NCBI RefSeq assembly: GCF_009184895.1
Contig: NZ_WESE01000011.1
Location: 42,334 to 106,333 of the forward strand
DNA: 64,000 nucleotides
From: Nostocoides sp. F2B08
Lineage (GTDB): Bacteria; Actinomycetota; Actinomycetes; Actinomycetales; Dermatophilaceae
Direction: 5' to 3'
This document shows positions 46,901 through 60,941 of the stretch, in pieces (position 1 is the stretch's first letter; every line of letters begins with the position of its first letter). The notes beneath the pieces were generated by a model. The model saw nothing but the letters and a program-made list of their open reading frames with translations, ran no database searches and was not told where the DNA came from. The position numbers were made by a program, and so were the translations under genes.

Positions 46901-47546
46901 TCCGCAGACGGAGTGGGACAAGGCCACGCTGCTGACCTTCGAGCGCGAGATGCTCGGTCTCTACGTCTCCGACCATCCGCTGCTCGGCATCGAGCACGTG
47001 CTGGACCGGCATGCGGACACCCCGATCTCCGCGCTGACCCAGGACGAGGGTCGCGCGGACGGCCAGACGGTGACCATCGCGGGCCTGATCACCTCGCTGA
47101 CGCAGAAGCGCAACAAGAAGGGTGAGCTCTATGCGATCGCGACGGTCGAGGACCTCGACGGTGCGGTCGAGGTGTTCTTCTTCGCCAAGACGTGGATGAC
47201 CGTCAGCACGATGCTCGGCACGGACGTCGTGTGCGTGGTCAAGGGCCGGGTCAACAAGCGCGACGAGACCGTCTCGATCTACGCCTCGGACGTCACCCTG
47301 CCCGACCTCACCGACGGCCCGCGCGGCCCGGTCGTCCTCCAGATGGACACGATGCGTGCGACCGCGGGCCGCATCGAGGAGCTGCGAGAGGTGCTGGACA
47401 ACCACCCGGGAGTGACCGAGGTCCAGCTCCGTCTTCGCCAGCCGGGACGCTCGACGACCCTGCGACTCAAGCACCGGGTCACGGCGTCGGAGGCACTCTT
47501 CGGCGACCTCAAGGCGCTGCTCGGCCCGGGCTGTCTGGGAGCGTGA
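43977..47546 (+). CDS. dnaE: DNA polymerase III alpha subunit DnaE (replicative)
   Basis: A 1189-residue C-family polymerase, the length of actinobacterial DnaE1. The N-terminal PHP domain starts VHLHVHTEYSMLDG and keeps its histidines (MTDHGYLFG), so the intrinsic proofreading of actinobacterial DnaE1 is plausible. The polymerase catalytic aspartates are in MPDFDVDFDERRR, with GPGRGSGAGSMCAYAM before it. The tandem helix-hairpin-helix, then an OB fold (VTIAGLITSLTQKRNKKGEL) and the C-terminal region complete it. ATG 43977 is preceded by a -10-like hexamer rather than a ribosome binding site. Confidence 0.97.
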   Translation: MGKSESFVHLHVHTEYSMLDGAARIGDLFTKAEQLGMPAVAMTDHGYLFGAHEFWKKAQETSVKPIIGLEAYVTPGTHRSDRTRVKWGDERTRGGDDVSGGGLYTHMTLLARTTAGMHNLFRMDSQASLDQEFAKYPRLDRELLGRHSEGLIATTGCPSGEIQTRLRLGQYDAARAAAAEFRDIFGAENYYCEVMDHNNEIERRTIKDLLRLAKDLGLPLLATNDSHYTNPEDATAHAALLCVQSGSTLMDPDRFKFDGEGYYLQSPEEMRRTWREFPEACDNTLLVAERCEVEFTEGEGRYMPKFPCPQGESEQSWFVKEVYRGLHERFPGGVPDYARTQADFEIDVIVSKGYAGYFLVVADFITWAKDNGIRVGPGRGSGAGSMCAYAMKITDLDPVPHGLIFERFLNPERMSMPDFDVDFDERRRGDVIKYVTDKYGSERVAQIVTYGTIKAKQAVKDAARVMGHPFVVGESLTKAMPADQMGKGVSLSEVYDPEHPRHGEGKEFRELVETESHLQEIVATAKGLEGLKRQWGVHAAGVIMSSEPLIDLIPIMKRVQDGQIITQFDYPTCESLGLVKMDFLGLRNLTILDDAIANVRDNRGEDIDLDELSRTLDDAATYELLGRGDTLGVFQLDGGGMRSLLRLMQPDNFEDISAALALYRPGPMGVNAHTNFALRKNGKQELIPLDPQLKGKLQPEMVAALEPILGTTYGLVIYQEQVMEIAQKLAGYTLGNADLLRRAMGKKKKSVLDAEYVPFSEGMKANGFTEESIAALWGVLVPFSDYAFNKAHTAAYGLVSYWTAYLKANYQAEYMAALLTSVGDDKDKSALYLGECRRMGIKVLPPDVNDSVGRFAAVGSDIRFGLQAIRNVGHNVVEDIIRARQEKGRFASFRDFLSKCSLVVANKRTVESLIKAGAFDGLGEPRMGLLRIHEEYVDATVAIKRAEAIGQDSLFGGLGMDDGAASDQLMGLPPVPQTEWDKATLLTFEREMLGLYVSDHPLLGIEHVLDRHADTPISALTQDEGRADGQTVTIAGLITSLTQKRNKKGELYAIATVEDLDGAVEVFFFAKTWMTVSTMLGTDVVCVVKGRVNKRDETVSIYASDVTLPDLTDGPRGPVVLQMDTMRATAGRIEELREVLDNHPGVTEVQLRLRQPGRSTTLRLKHRVTASEALFGDLKALLGPGCLGA

Positions 47547-47558
47547 TCCTCAGGGTCA

Positions 47559-47564
47559 TAGGCT
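47559..47564 (+). promoter_or_regulatory. Putative -10 box for leaderless oligopeptidase mRNA
   Basis: TAGGCT, 8 bases before the ATG at 47573, no Shine-Dalgarno in the gap; it lies in the 26 bases after the dnaE stop. Confidence 0.3.
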
Positions 47565-47572
47565 TGGCGCCC

Positions 47573-49726
47573 ATGACCCTTCCCGAGCCGCCCTCAGCGG
47601 CGCAGCGACCCCGCACACGCACTCACCACGGACACTCCTTCGAGGACCCCTACGAGTGGCTGCGGGACAAGAACGACCCAGAGGTCATCGGCTACCTGGA
47701 CGCGGAGAACGCCTACGCAGAAGCCCGTACCGACCACCTGGCCCCGGTGCGACGCAGCATCTATGACGAGATCCGCTCGCGCACCCAGGAGACCGACGCC
47801 AGCGTCGCCGTCGGCAGCGGTCCGTGGTGGTACTACACCCGGATGGTGGAGGGCGGCTCCTACGGCATCCATGCCCGCTCACCACGCGTCCCGGGCGGGC
47901 CGCGCCCAGACCTGAGCACCGGTCTGCCCGTGGCAGACGAGCAGGTGCTGCTCGACGCCGACGCGCTGGGTTCAGGGCGCGACTACTTCGCGATCGGCGC
48001 CTTCTCGGTCAGCGCCGACCACCGAACCCTCGCATACTCCATCGACGTCTCCGGTGACGAGCGCTTCGATCTCGTCGTCGTCGATCTCGAGAGCGGCTCG
48101 GTCCGCGACGACTCCATCCGCGGCATCGGCTACGGCGCGGAGCTGACCATCGACGGATCCACCGTCTACGTCACCCGGGTGGACGACGCCTGGCGACCAC
48201 ACGAGGTGTGGCGCTACCCCGTGGGCTCCGGAGACGCGGACGGCGCGTCGAGCGGAGAGCTGGTTCTGCGCGAGGAGGACGAGCGGTTCTGGCTGGGCAT
48301 CGGCGCCAGCCGCGACGACCGCTTCATCCAGATCGGGCTCGGGTCCAAGACAACGTCGGAGCACTGGCTGGTCGACGCCTCCGACCCTGTGGCCGGCCCT
48401 CGCTGCGTCGCCCCACGCCGGGAGGGCGTCGAGTACGACGTCGAGGTCGCCGCGGACCGGCTCCTCATCGTGCACAACGCCGACAACCGCAACAGCGACC
48501 TCGCCTGGGCGCCGCTGTCGAGCAGCACCCACGAGGACTGGCGACCTTTGCTCCAGAGCGCTCCCGGCGAGCGGTTCACGGGCGTGGACGCCTTCGCTCA
48601 TCATGTGGTGCTCTCGCTGCGGTCGGCCGGTCTGACCGCGCTCCGGCTTCTCGAGCGTGACGACACGGTCGATGCCGGCTGGCGGCTCGGGCGCGACCTG
48701 GTCTTCGAGGAGGAGATCCACACCGTGGGCCTCGGCGACAACGCGGAGGTGGACACCGAGTCGGTGCTCGTCGTCTACGAGTCCTACCTGACACCGCGCA
48801 CCGTCCTCGAGATCGACTTGCGCACCGACGAGCGCGAGGTGCTGCGCCGGGTGCCGGTCCTCGGCGACTACGACCCGACGGCGTACGTGCAGCGACGACT
48901 CTGGGTCAGTGCACCGGACGGCGTCGAGGTCCCCGTCTCGCTCGTCACCCGGGCGGGCGTCGAGCCAGACGGTACGCATCCTGGCTTCCTCACGGCCTAC
49001 GGCTCGTACGAGCACTCCCACGACCCCTACTTCTCGATCCCGCGCCTGAGCCTGCTGGACCGCGGTGTCTCGTTCGCGGTCGCCCATGTCCGCGGCGGCG
49101 GGGAGATGGGTCGCGAGTGGTACGAGCAGGGGCGCCTCCAGCACAAGCGCAACACGTTCACGGACTTCGTCGCCGTCGCCCGCCACCTCGTCGACTCGGG
49201 GTGGGTGGCGGCGGACCGCCTGGCCGCCTCAGGCGGCTCGGCCGGCGGTCTGCTCATCGGTGCCGCGGTCAACCTCGCACCCGAGGCGTTTCGGGTCGTT
49301 CACGCGGACGTGCCGTTCGTCGACGCCCTCACGACGATCCTCGACCCCTCGCTGCCGCTGACGGTTGTCGAGTGGGAGGAGTGGGGTGACCCGCTGCACG
49401 ACCCCGAGGTCTACGAGTACATGCGCTCGTACACCCCGTACGAGAACATCGCGGCCGCGGTCTATCCCGCGATCCTCGCGACGACGAGCCTGAACGACAC
49501 CCGGGTCTACTTCGTCGAGCCGGCCAAGTGGGTTGCGGCCCTACGAGCGACCGTTGCGAACGACCCGGCCGCCCGGCCGATCCTGCTGCGCACCGAGATG
49601 GTGGCCGGCCACGGTGGGCGCAGCGGTCGGTACGCCGCGTGGGAGCAGACCGCTTGGGAGTGGGCGTTCGTCCTCGACCAGCTCGGCGCGACGGTGCCGG
49701 TCGGCGGGGGAGCACCGCAGGGCTGA
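47573..49726 (+). CDS. ptrB: S9 family serine peptidase (oligopeptidase B, protease II)
   Basis: A 717-residue prolyl oligopeptidase family enzyme that cleaves short peptides after arginine or lysine (family knowledge). An N-terminal strand and seven-bladed beta-propeller region (to about 410) precede the alpha/beta-hydrolase domain. The nucleophile elbow is SGGSAGGLL; the preceding VAHVRGGGEMGREWYEQG is the oxyanion-region block, and the catalytic histidine is in VAGHGGRSGRYA. FEDPYEWLRDKNDPEV at the N-terminus is typical of oligopeptidase B. No signal peptide, so it is cytoplasmic. It ends four bases before the convergent aldehyde dehydrogenase gene. Confidence 0.92.
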   Translation: MTLPEPPSAAQRPRTRTHHGHSFEDPYEWLRDKNDPEVIGYLDAENAYAEARTDHLAPVRRSIYDEIRSRTQETDASVAVGSGPWWYYTRMVEGGSYGIHARSPRVPGGPRPDLSTGLPVADEQVLLDADALGSGRDYFAIGAFSVSADHRTLAYSIDVSGDERFDLVVVDLESGSVRDDSIRGIGYGAELTIDGSTVYVTRVDDAWRPHEVWRYPVGSGDADGASSGELVLREEDERFWLGIGASRDDRFIQIGLGSKTTSEHWLVDASDPVAGPRCVAPRREGVEYDVEVAADRLLIVHNADNRNSDLAWAPLSSSTHEDWRPLLQSAPGERFTGVDAFAHHVVLSLRSAGLTALRLLERDDTVDAGWRLGRDLVFEEEIHTVGLGDNAEVDTESVLVVYESYLTPRTVLEIDLRTDEREVLRRVPVLGDYDPTAYVQRRLWVSAPDGVEVPVSLVTRAGVEPDGTHPGFLTAYGSYEHSHDPYFSIPRLSLLDRGVSFAVAHVRGGGEMGREWYEQGRLQHKRNTFTDFVAVARHLVDSGWVAADRLAASGGSAGGLLIGAAVNLAPEAFRVVHADVPFVDALTTILDPSLPLTVVEWEEWGDPLHDPEVYEYMRSYTPYENIAAAVYPAILATTSLNDTRVYFVEPAKWVAALRATVANDPAARPILLRTEMVAGHGGRSGRYAAWEQTAWEWAFVLDQLGATVPVGGGAPQG

Positions 49727-49730
49727 CCGG

Positions 49731-51218
49731 TCAGCGCAGGCCGAAGATCGTGCGGTGCCACTCCTTTGCGGTGGCGCCGGTCAGGTCGGCCATGACGTGC
49801 TTGACCTGGGTGTACTCCTCGAAGGAGTACGTCGACATGTCCTTGCCGTAGCCGGAGGCCTTCATGCCGCCGTGGGGCATCTCCGAGATGATCGGGATGT
49901 GGTCGTTGATCCACACCGTCCCCGCGCTGATCCGGCGTGCGGCCTCCTGCGCCCGAAAGACGTTGGTCGTCCACGCCGACGCCGCCAGCCCGAAGGGGGT
50001 GTCGTTGGCAAGCTCGAGAGCCTCGTCGTCGGAGTCGAAGGGCAGCGCCGCGAGGACCGGGCCGAAAACCTCGTCCTGGACGATCTCGCTCTTCTGCTCG
50101 GCGTCGACGATGAGCGTGGGCTCGTAGTAGGCCCCGGTCGCGAGGTCGCCTCCGGGTGCCCTGCCGCCGGTGAGGGCCCGTGCCCCGGCCTGCACGGCAC
50201 GCTCGACCATCGCGGCGACCTTGTCCCGCTGCCGGAACGAGACGAGCGGCCCCTGGTCGGTGTCCGGGTCGGTCGGAACGCCGAGGCGCACCGAGGCCAT
50301 GAGCTCGGCGACCCCGGAGACGAAGTCGTCGAATCGGGAGCGGTGCACGTATGCGCGGGTCGCCGCAGTGCAGTCCTGGCCGGTGTTGATCAGACTGGCG
50401 GCGACCGCCCCGTGGATGGCCGCGTCCAGGTCTGCGTCGTCGAAGACGACGAAGGGAGCCTTGCCTCCGAGCTCGAGGTGCAGCCGCGTCCCGTTGACCG
50501 CAGCCAGACCCGCGATGTGCCGCCCCACGGTCGTCGAGCCCGTGAACGACGTCATCGCGATGTGGGGGGAGGAGACGATCGCCTCACCGGTCAGCGGACC
50601 CGGACCGTTGACGATGTTGACGACCCCCGCCGGCATGCCCGTCCGGTCGCACGCCTGCGCGAGCATGAGCGTGGTGAGGGGCGTGACCTCGGCGGGCTTG
50701 AGAACGATCGTGTTGCCGGCCGCTATGGCGGGCAGGATCTTCCACACGGCCATCTGCAACGGGTAGTTCCACGGCGAGATCGAGCCCACGACCCCGATCG
50801 CCTCGCGTCGGATCGAGGACGTGTGATCGCCCGAGTACTCCGCAGTCGCGTGCCCGGGGAGGTGACGTGCCGCACCCGCGAAGAATGCGACGTTGTCGAC
50901 CGATCCCGGCACGTCGAACTCGCGGGCCAGCCGGATCGGCTTGCCGGTCTGCGAGGTCTCCGCCTGGGCGAGGTCCTCCGCCATCGCCTCGAGCTCGGTG
51001 TGCAGTGCGTAGAGAGCGGCGGACCGCTCCGCGGGGGTGGCGCCCGACCACTCGGGGAACGCGGCCCTGGCGGCGGAGATCGCGGCGGCGACGGTGCTCT
51101 CGTCGTCCGCCGTGTAGGTCCAGACCGTCTGACCGGTCGAGGGGTCGATGACCGTCTGCTCGGGTCCGGTGCCGGTCCCGTGCGTGCCGCCGATGTAGTT
51201 GCTCGTCTCCAGGCTCAT
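49731..51218 (-). CDS. Aldehyde dehydrogenase, aminobutyraldehyde dehydrogenase type
   Basis: A 495-residue NAD(P)-dependent aldehyde dehydrogenase. The cofactor block is SISPWNYPLQMAVWKILPAI, followed by FTGSTTVGRHIA; the general base glutamate is in LHLELGGKAPFVVF and the nucleophilic cysteine in NTGQDCTAATRAYV. The C-terminus has the PFGLAASAWT and MPHGGMKASGYGKDMS blocks. Asp-Cys at the active site and the overall blocks resemble gamma-aminobutyraldehyde dehydrogenases of putrescine breakdown; betaine aldehyde is an alternative substrate. ATG 51218 has AAGGAG 7 bases upstream. No putrescine transaminase or oxidase is adjacent. Confidence 0.88.
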   Translation of the reverse strand: MSLETSNYIGGTHGTGTGPEQTVIDPSTGQTVWTYTADDESTVAAAISAARAAFPEWSGATPAERSAALYALHTELEAMAEDLAQAETSQTGKPIRLAREFDVPGSVDNVAFFAGAARHLPGHATAEYSGDHTSSIRREAIGVVGSISPWNYPLQMAVWKILPAIAAGNTIVLKPAEVTPLTTLMLAQACDRTGMPAGVVNIVNGPGPLTGEAIVSSPHIAMTSFTGSTTVGRHIAGLAAVNGTRLHLELGGKAPFVVFDDADLDAAIHGAVAASLINTGQDCTAATRAYVHRSRFDDFVSGVAELMASVRLGVPTDPDTDQGPLVSFRQRDKVAAMVERAVQAGARALTGGRAPGGDLATGAYYEPTLIVDAEQKSEIVQDEVFGPVLAALPFDSDDEALELANDTPFGLAASAWTTNVFRAQEAARRISAGTVWINDHIPIISEMPHGGMKASGYGKDMSTYSFEEYTQVKHVMADLTGATAKEWHRTIFGLR

Positions 51219-51279
51219 GAGGTCTCCTTGCGCGCCGCGTTGCGTCCGTTCAGCCTACTGATCGGCCAGACTGAGGAGC

Positions 51280-54021
51280 ATGCCCACCCCTGCCGGCCCA
51301 GGCCGTCGTCCCCCGTCCACCGCCGAGCACGCACGTCTCGCGGAAAGCCCGGACGACATGGATCCGTGGCGGCTGTGGGGACCCTACGTCAGTGCCCGTC
51401 AGTGGGGTACGGTGCGCGAGGACTACAGCCCCGACGGTGATGCATGGGGCTACTTCCCGTTCGACCACGCCCACCGTCGGGCGTACCGCTGGGGCGAGGA
51501 CGGACTGGCCGGCCTCACCGACCGCTTCGGGTTCCTCAACCTCGCCGTAGGGTTGTGGAACGGCCGCGACGACCGTCTCAAGGAGCGGCTCTTCGGGCTG
51601 ACGAACCCCCAAGGCAACCATGGGGAGGATGTCAAGGAGTACTGGTGGCCCCTGGACGCCACGCCGACCCACTCCTTCGCGTCCTGGCTGTACCGCTACC
51701 CCCATGCCGCCTTCCCCTACGACGAACTCGTGGCGCGCAACGCGGAGCGGGGGCTGGAGGACCGAGAGTTCGAGCTCGCAGACACCGGAGTCCTCGCGGG
51801 GGACCGTTTCTTCGACGTCGTCGTCAGCCATGCGAAGTCATCTCCAGAGGACATCTGCGTGAGCATCACCGCGACGAACCACGGCCCGGAGCCCGCGCCG
51901 CTGCACATCGTGCCGCAGCTGTGGTTCCGCAACACGTGGGCCTGGGGCCGGGACGACCGGATGCCGTCGCTGCGGCTCGTCGAGCCACCCGAGCACGACG
52001 ACGGCGACCTCGTGGCGATCGAGGCCAGGCACGGCTGGCTGGGGACGTACCGCCTCTTCGCCGCCGACTCGCTGGGTCGCGGCGGCGAGCAGCGGTTCGT
52101 GCCGAGCCCGCTGTTCTGCGACAACGAGACCAACGACCGGGCGCTGTGGGGGACCGAGGGGCGCAGCGCATACCCGAAGGACGCGGTGGACCGCGCGGTC
52201 GTCCACGGGGACCGCTCCCTGCTGAATGCGGCCGGGCGAGGCACGAAGGTGGGCCTGCACTACGACTGCGGCGAGGTCGAGCCGGGCGAAAGCATCACCG
52301 TGCGGCTCCGGCTCAAGGGCGGGCCGGCGCCCGACCGGCCGTTCGGCGCCGCCTTCGACGCGGTGTTCCGGCAACGCCGACGGGAGGCGGACGAGTTCTA
52401 TGCCGAGGTCATCCCCGCGGCTGTCTCGCCCGAGCGGCGGCACGTCGCCCGGCGCGCCTACGCCGGGCTCCTGTGGGGCAAACAGCTGTACCGGTACAAC
52501 GTCGAGCAGTGGCTCGAAGGCGACCCCGCGCAGCCGCAGCCCCCGGGCAGCCGCCTGGCGCCCGAGCATGCCGGTCGCAACACGTCGTGGCAGCACCTGG
52601 CTCTCGCCGACGTCATCTCGATGCCCGACGAATGGGAGTACCCCTGGTTCGCCGCGTGGGACCTCGCGTTCCACTGCGTGGCCCTGGCGAGGATCGACCC
52701 CGACTTCGCCAAGGAGCAGCTCGTCCTCATCTGTCGGGAGTGGTCCCAGCACCCGGACGGCCAGCTGCCGGCGTACGAGTGGGCCTTCTCCGACGTCAAC
52801 CCGCCGGTGCACGCGTGGGCCGCGTGGCGGGTCTTCGAGATCGACGGGAAGCGGGATCTCGGGTTTCTCAAACGGATCGTGACCAAGCTGCTGCTCAACT
52901 TCGGCTGGTGGGTCAACCGCAAGGACGAGGACGGCTCGAACCTGTTCGAGGGAGGCTTCCTCGGCCTGGACAACATCGGCCTGTTCGACCGGTCGAACGC
53001 GGTGCCGGGCGGGTGGAAGCTGGAGCAGGCGGACGCGACCGCCTGGATGGGCTTCTTCTGCCTGGCCATGCTGCGGATGTCGCTGCAGCTCGCCCGGCAG
53101 GACGCGGCGTGGGACGACATCGCCACGACCTTCCTCGAGCGGTTCCTCGCCATCTCGATCGCCATGGAGACCGGCGGCACCAACGGCGTCTCCCTCTGGC
53201 ACGAGGAGGACGGCTTCTACTACGACGCGCTCATTGCGCCGGACGGCGGCTCGGAACAGATCCGGGTCCGCTCGCTCGTCGGCCTGCTGCCCCTGCTCGG
53301 CGTGGCCCTGGCACCGCGCTGGGTGCCGCGCGAGCTGCCCGACTTCACCGAGCGGCTCGCCTGGTTGCGCCGCCATCGACCGGAGCAGACCGAGGCGTTG
53401 ATCCCCACCCGGGGGCCCGACCACATCGCGGTCACGGTGATGCTCACCAGCCCGGACCGGTACCTGCGGCTGGTCACGCGCATGTTGGACGAGACCGAGT
53501 TCCTCGCCGGCCACGGAGTTCGGTCGATGTCGGCGGCCTACCGGGACGGATACTCCGCGAACGTCGCGGGTGTGGAGATGTCACTGCGTTACGTTCCCGG
53601 CGAGTCGGACTCCGGGCTGTTCGGTGGCAACAGCAACTGGCGCGGACCGGTGTGGTTCCCCATCAACGTCCTCCTCATCGACGCCCTGCGGGTGTATGCG
53701 GGCGGGGTAGGGGTGGAGGACCGCATCGAGATGCCGACGGGGTCGGGTCGCTTCGTGACCCTCCACGAGGTGGCAGACGAGCTCGAGGACAGGCTGATCT
53801 CGCTCTTCGAGCCGGGTGCCGACGGCGCGAGACCGGGGGACCCGCACGACCAGGGCAACGGGCGCCTCTGGGCCGAGCACCCGTTCTTCTGCGAGTACTT
53901 CGACGGCGACACCGGCGAGGGGCTTGGAGCGACCCACCAGACCGGCTGGACCGCCCTCGTTGCCCACCTCATCTGCGAGCATGCCGATCGCAGCCCGACG
54001 GCGGACTCGGACGAGGACTGA
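51280..54021 (+). CDS. Large glucosidase of the GH63 / MGH1-like (alpha/alpha)6 clan
   Basis: A 913-residue protein resembling bacterial glucosidases of GH63 and the mannosylglycerate-hydrolase-like group. The N-terminal 370 residues are beta-sandwich-like (WRLWGPYVSARQWGTVREDY). The C-terminal half is an (alpha/alpha)6 barrel, with the acidic pair plausibly in YPWFAAWDLAFHC (catalytic acid) and around RGPVWFPINVLLID and HEEDGFYYDALI. No signal peptide is seen, so it is cytoplasmic. Its substrate is unknown; mannosylglycerate, glucosylglycerate and kojibiose-type sugars are known in the clan. ATG 51280 follows GAGGAG. It is divergent from the aldehyde dehydrogenase gene. Confidence 0.85.
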   Translation: MPTPAGPGRRPPSTAEHARLAESPDDMDPWRLWGPYVSARQWGTVREDYSPDGDAWGYFPFDHAHRRAYRWGEDGLAGLTDRFGFLNLAVGLWNGRDDRLKERLFGLTNPQGNHGEDVKEYWWPLDATPTHSFASWLYRYPHAAFPYDELVARNAERGLEDREFELADTGVLAGDRFFDVVVSHAKSSPEDICVSITATNHGPEPAPLHIVPQLWFRNTWAWGRDDRMPSLRLVEPPEHDDGDLVAIEARHGWLGTYRLFAADSLGRGGEQRFVPSPLFCDNETNDRALWGTEGRSAYPKDAVDRAVVHGDRSLLNAAGRGTKVGLHYDCGEVEPGESITVRLRLKGGPAPDRPFGAAFDAVFRQRRREADEFYAEVIPAAVSPERRHVARRAYAGLLWGKQLYRYNVEQWLEGDPAQPQPPGSRLAPEHAGRNTSWQHLALADVISMPDEWEYPWFAAWDLAFHCVALARIDPDFAKEQLVLICREWSQHPDGQLPAYEWAFSDVNPPVHAWAAWRVFEIDGKRDLGFLKRIVTKLLLNFGWWVNRKDEDGSNLFEGGFLGLDNIGLFDRSNAVPGGWKLEQADATAWMGFFCLAMLRMSLQLARQDAAWDDIATTFLERFLAISIAMETGGTNGVSLWHEEDGFYYDALIAPDGGSEQIRVRSLVGLLPLLGVALAPRWVPRELPDFTERLAWLRRHRPEQTEALIPTRGPDHIAVTVMLTSPDRYLRLVTRMLDETEFLAGHGVRSMSAAYRDGYSANVAGVEMSLRYVPGESDSGLFGGNSNWRGPVWFPINVLLIDALRVYAGGVGVEDRIEMPTGSGRFVTLHEVADELEDRLISLFEPGADGARPGDPHDQGNGRLWAEHPFFCEYFDGDTGEGLGATHQTGWTALVAHLICEHADRSPTADSDED

Positions 54022-54059
54022 GTGACGCTATTCGGGATGCGCCGTGCCGGTGTCGGGAG

Positions 54060-54065
54060 TACGGT
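54060..54065 (+). promoter_or_regulatory. Putative -10 box for leaderless isochorismatase-family mRNA
   Basis: TACGGT, 8 bases before the ATG at 54074, without a Shine-Dalgarno. Confidence 0.3.
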
Positions 54066-54073
54066 GCTCGCCC

Positions 54074-54637
54074 ATGAGCACTCTGTCCCGGGATGGAACC
54101 GCACTTCTCGTCGTCGACGTCCAGCGGGGCGTCGTCGCCGAGGCCCATGAGCGTGACGCCGTCATCGGGCGGATCCGCCGGCTCGTCGATCGGGCCCGCG
54201 AGTCCGACGTGCCGGTCGTCTGGGTGCAGCACGACGACGACGACTTGGTCCGGGGAAGCGCCGAATGGGAGATCGTGCCAGAGCTGGCTCCCGCGGAGGG
54301 TGAGCCGGTCGTCCCGAAACACTACGGCGACTCCTTCGAAGCGACCATCCTCGAGGACGAGCTCGCGGCGCGGGGTGTGGGGCACCTCGTCGTGACGGGG
54401 GCTCAGACCGACGCGTGTATCCGGTCGACGATCCACGGCGCGTTCGTGCGAGGGTACGACGTCACGCTCGTCGGCGATGCCCACACGACCGAGGACTTCA
54501 CCGAGTGGGGGATGCCGCCGCCCGCGGCCGTCATCGCACACACGAACGGCTACTGGGAGGACCAGGACGGCCCAGGACGCCAGGCCTTCGTTGTCAAGTC
54601 CGCCGATGTGACGTTCCGGGCGTCGACCCCGATCTAG
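54074..54637 (+). CDS. Isochorismatase-family cysteine hydrolase
   Basis: A 187-residue cysteine hydrolase. The triad is visible: aspartate in LLVVDVQRGVV, lysine in VPKHYGDSFEAT, and cysteine in VVTGAQTDACIRSTIHGAF, with the cis-peptide context before it. Family members hydrolyse isochorismate, nicotinamide, N-carbamoyl amines and similar compounds; nothing here fixes the substrate. It is not next to siderophore genes. ATG 54074 is preceded by a -10-like hexamer. It ends 9 bases before the phosphopantetheinyl transferase gene. Confidence 0.88.
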   Translation: MSTLSRDGTALLVVDVQRGVVAEAHERDAVIGRIRRLVDRARESDVPVVWVQHDDDDLVRGSAEWEIVPELAPAEGEPVVPKHYGDSFEATILEDELAARGVGHLVVTGAQTDACIRSTIHGAFVRGYDVTLVGDAHTTEDFTEWGMPPPAAVIAHTNGYWEDQDGPGRQAFVVKSADVTFRASTPI

Positions 54638-54640
54638 AGT
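54635..54640 (+). promoter_or_regulatory. Putative -10 box for leaderless phosphopantetheinyl transferase mRNA
   Basis: TAGAGT overlaps the stop of the previous gene and lies 6 bases before the GTG at 54647. GTGACG at 54609-54614 is a weak -35 candidate, but its spacing is long. Confidence 0.35.
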
Positions 54641-54646
54641 TGCAGG

Positions 54647-55429
54647 GTGCAGGACCGCCCCGCCTGGCTGGCCCAGAACGAGGCCACCATGCCGGCGGGG
54701 CTTGACTGGCTGTCACCGCGCGAGCATGCCCGGGTCGAGCGGCTGCGCTTCCCCAAGCGGCGGACCGAGCACCTTCTGCGTCGCTGGGCGGGGAAGACGG
54801 CCGTGGCACGGTCCATCGGATGGACCATCGACCGCGCGACCGTGAGCCGCATCGAGCTGCTGAACCATCCGGGTGGCGCACCATACGTCGAGCTCGACGG
54901 TCGGCGCGCCGACCTCGAGGTCTCGCTCAGTGACCGGGCCGGAACCGCTGTCGCGCTGGTCGGACCGGCCGGCAGCGACTCGGGCGCTCTGGGAATCGAC
55001 CTCGAGATCGTCGAGTCGCGCAGTGAGGGCTTCGTCGTCGACTTCCTCACCGAGGCCGAGCGGACGTGGGTGCACGCTCGACGCGTCCGTGACGGCGAGG
55101 ACGGCTGGCAGGAGGCGGCCAACCTCGCGTGGTCTGCGAAGGAGGCGGCGCTGAAGGTGCTGCGGGTCGGGCTCAGGGCCGACACCCGCACCGTCGAGGT
55201 GACCGTCGACGAGAGCCGCCGTGCCGATGGCTGGGCCGCCATGGTCCTGACCTCGGCTGCCGTCGGGGTGCTGCCCGGTTGGTGGCGTCGTGACGGGGTC
55301 TTCCTCCTCACCGTCGCCTATCCACCGGGGAGTGCCCGGCCGGACCCGCCCGCCGTCGTTCCCGGGGGCGTTGACCTCGCCGCCGCGGTGCCCATCCACA
55401 GCTGGATGGGACGCGCGCCCCTGGCGTGA
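54647..55429 (+). CDS. 4'-phosphopantetheinyl transferase (Sfp/AcpT type)
   Basis: A 260-residue enzyme that loads carrier proteins with the phosphopantetheine arm from CoA. The N-terminal half has LDWLSPREHARVERLRFPKR and LRRWAGKTAVAR, typical of Sfp-type proteins. The magnesium-binding block is ALGIDLEIVESR, and the second block is NLAWSAKEAALKVLRVGL, with WxxKEA intact. It converges on the carboxylase gene with a 10-base gap, and the neighbouring synthase has tandem carrier domains, so it is the probable dedicated activator. GTG 54647 has TAGAGT 6 bases upstream; no ribosome binding site. Confidence 0.9.
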   Translation: MQDRPAWLAQNEATMPAGLDWLSPREHARVERLRFPKRRTEHLLRRWAGKTAVARSIGWTIDRATVSRIELLNHPGGAPYVELDGRRADLEVSLSDRAGTAVALVGPAGSDSGALGIDLEIVESRSEGFVVDFLTEAERTWVHARRVRDGEDGWQEAANLAWSAKEAALKVLRVGLRADTRTVEVTVDESRRADGWAAMVLTSAAVGVLPGWWRRDGVFLLTVAYPPGSARPDPPAVVPGGVDLAAAVPIHSWMGRAPLA

Positions 55430-55439
55430 GCGGAATCCC

Positions 55440-60872
<5,433 letters not shown>

Positions 60873-60941
60873 CGTCGTGACCTCCTCCTCAGGTGGACCC
60901 GGTCCCGAGACCGGTCGCGGACCTCGACGGAACGGGCGACA

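Noticed and set aside
49533..51440. 635-codon plus-strand frame opposite the aldehyde dehydrogenase gene
   Set aside because: Antisense shadow; the minus-strand gene has a full set of family motifs and a ribosome binding site.
51444..54077. 877-codon plus-strand frame overlapping the GH63-like gene
   Set aside because: Second frame of the same strand, arginine/alanine/proline rich, with no domain; the 51,280 frame has the family motifs.
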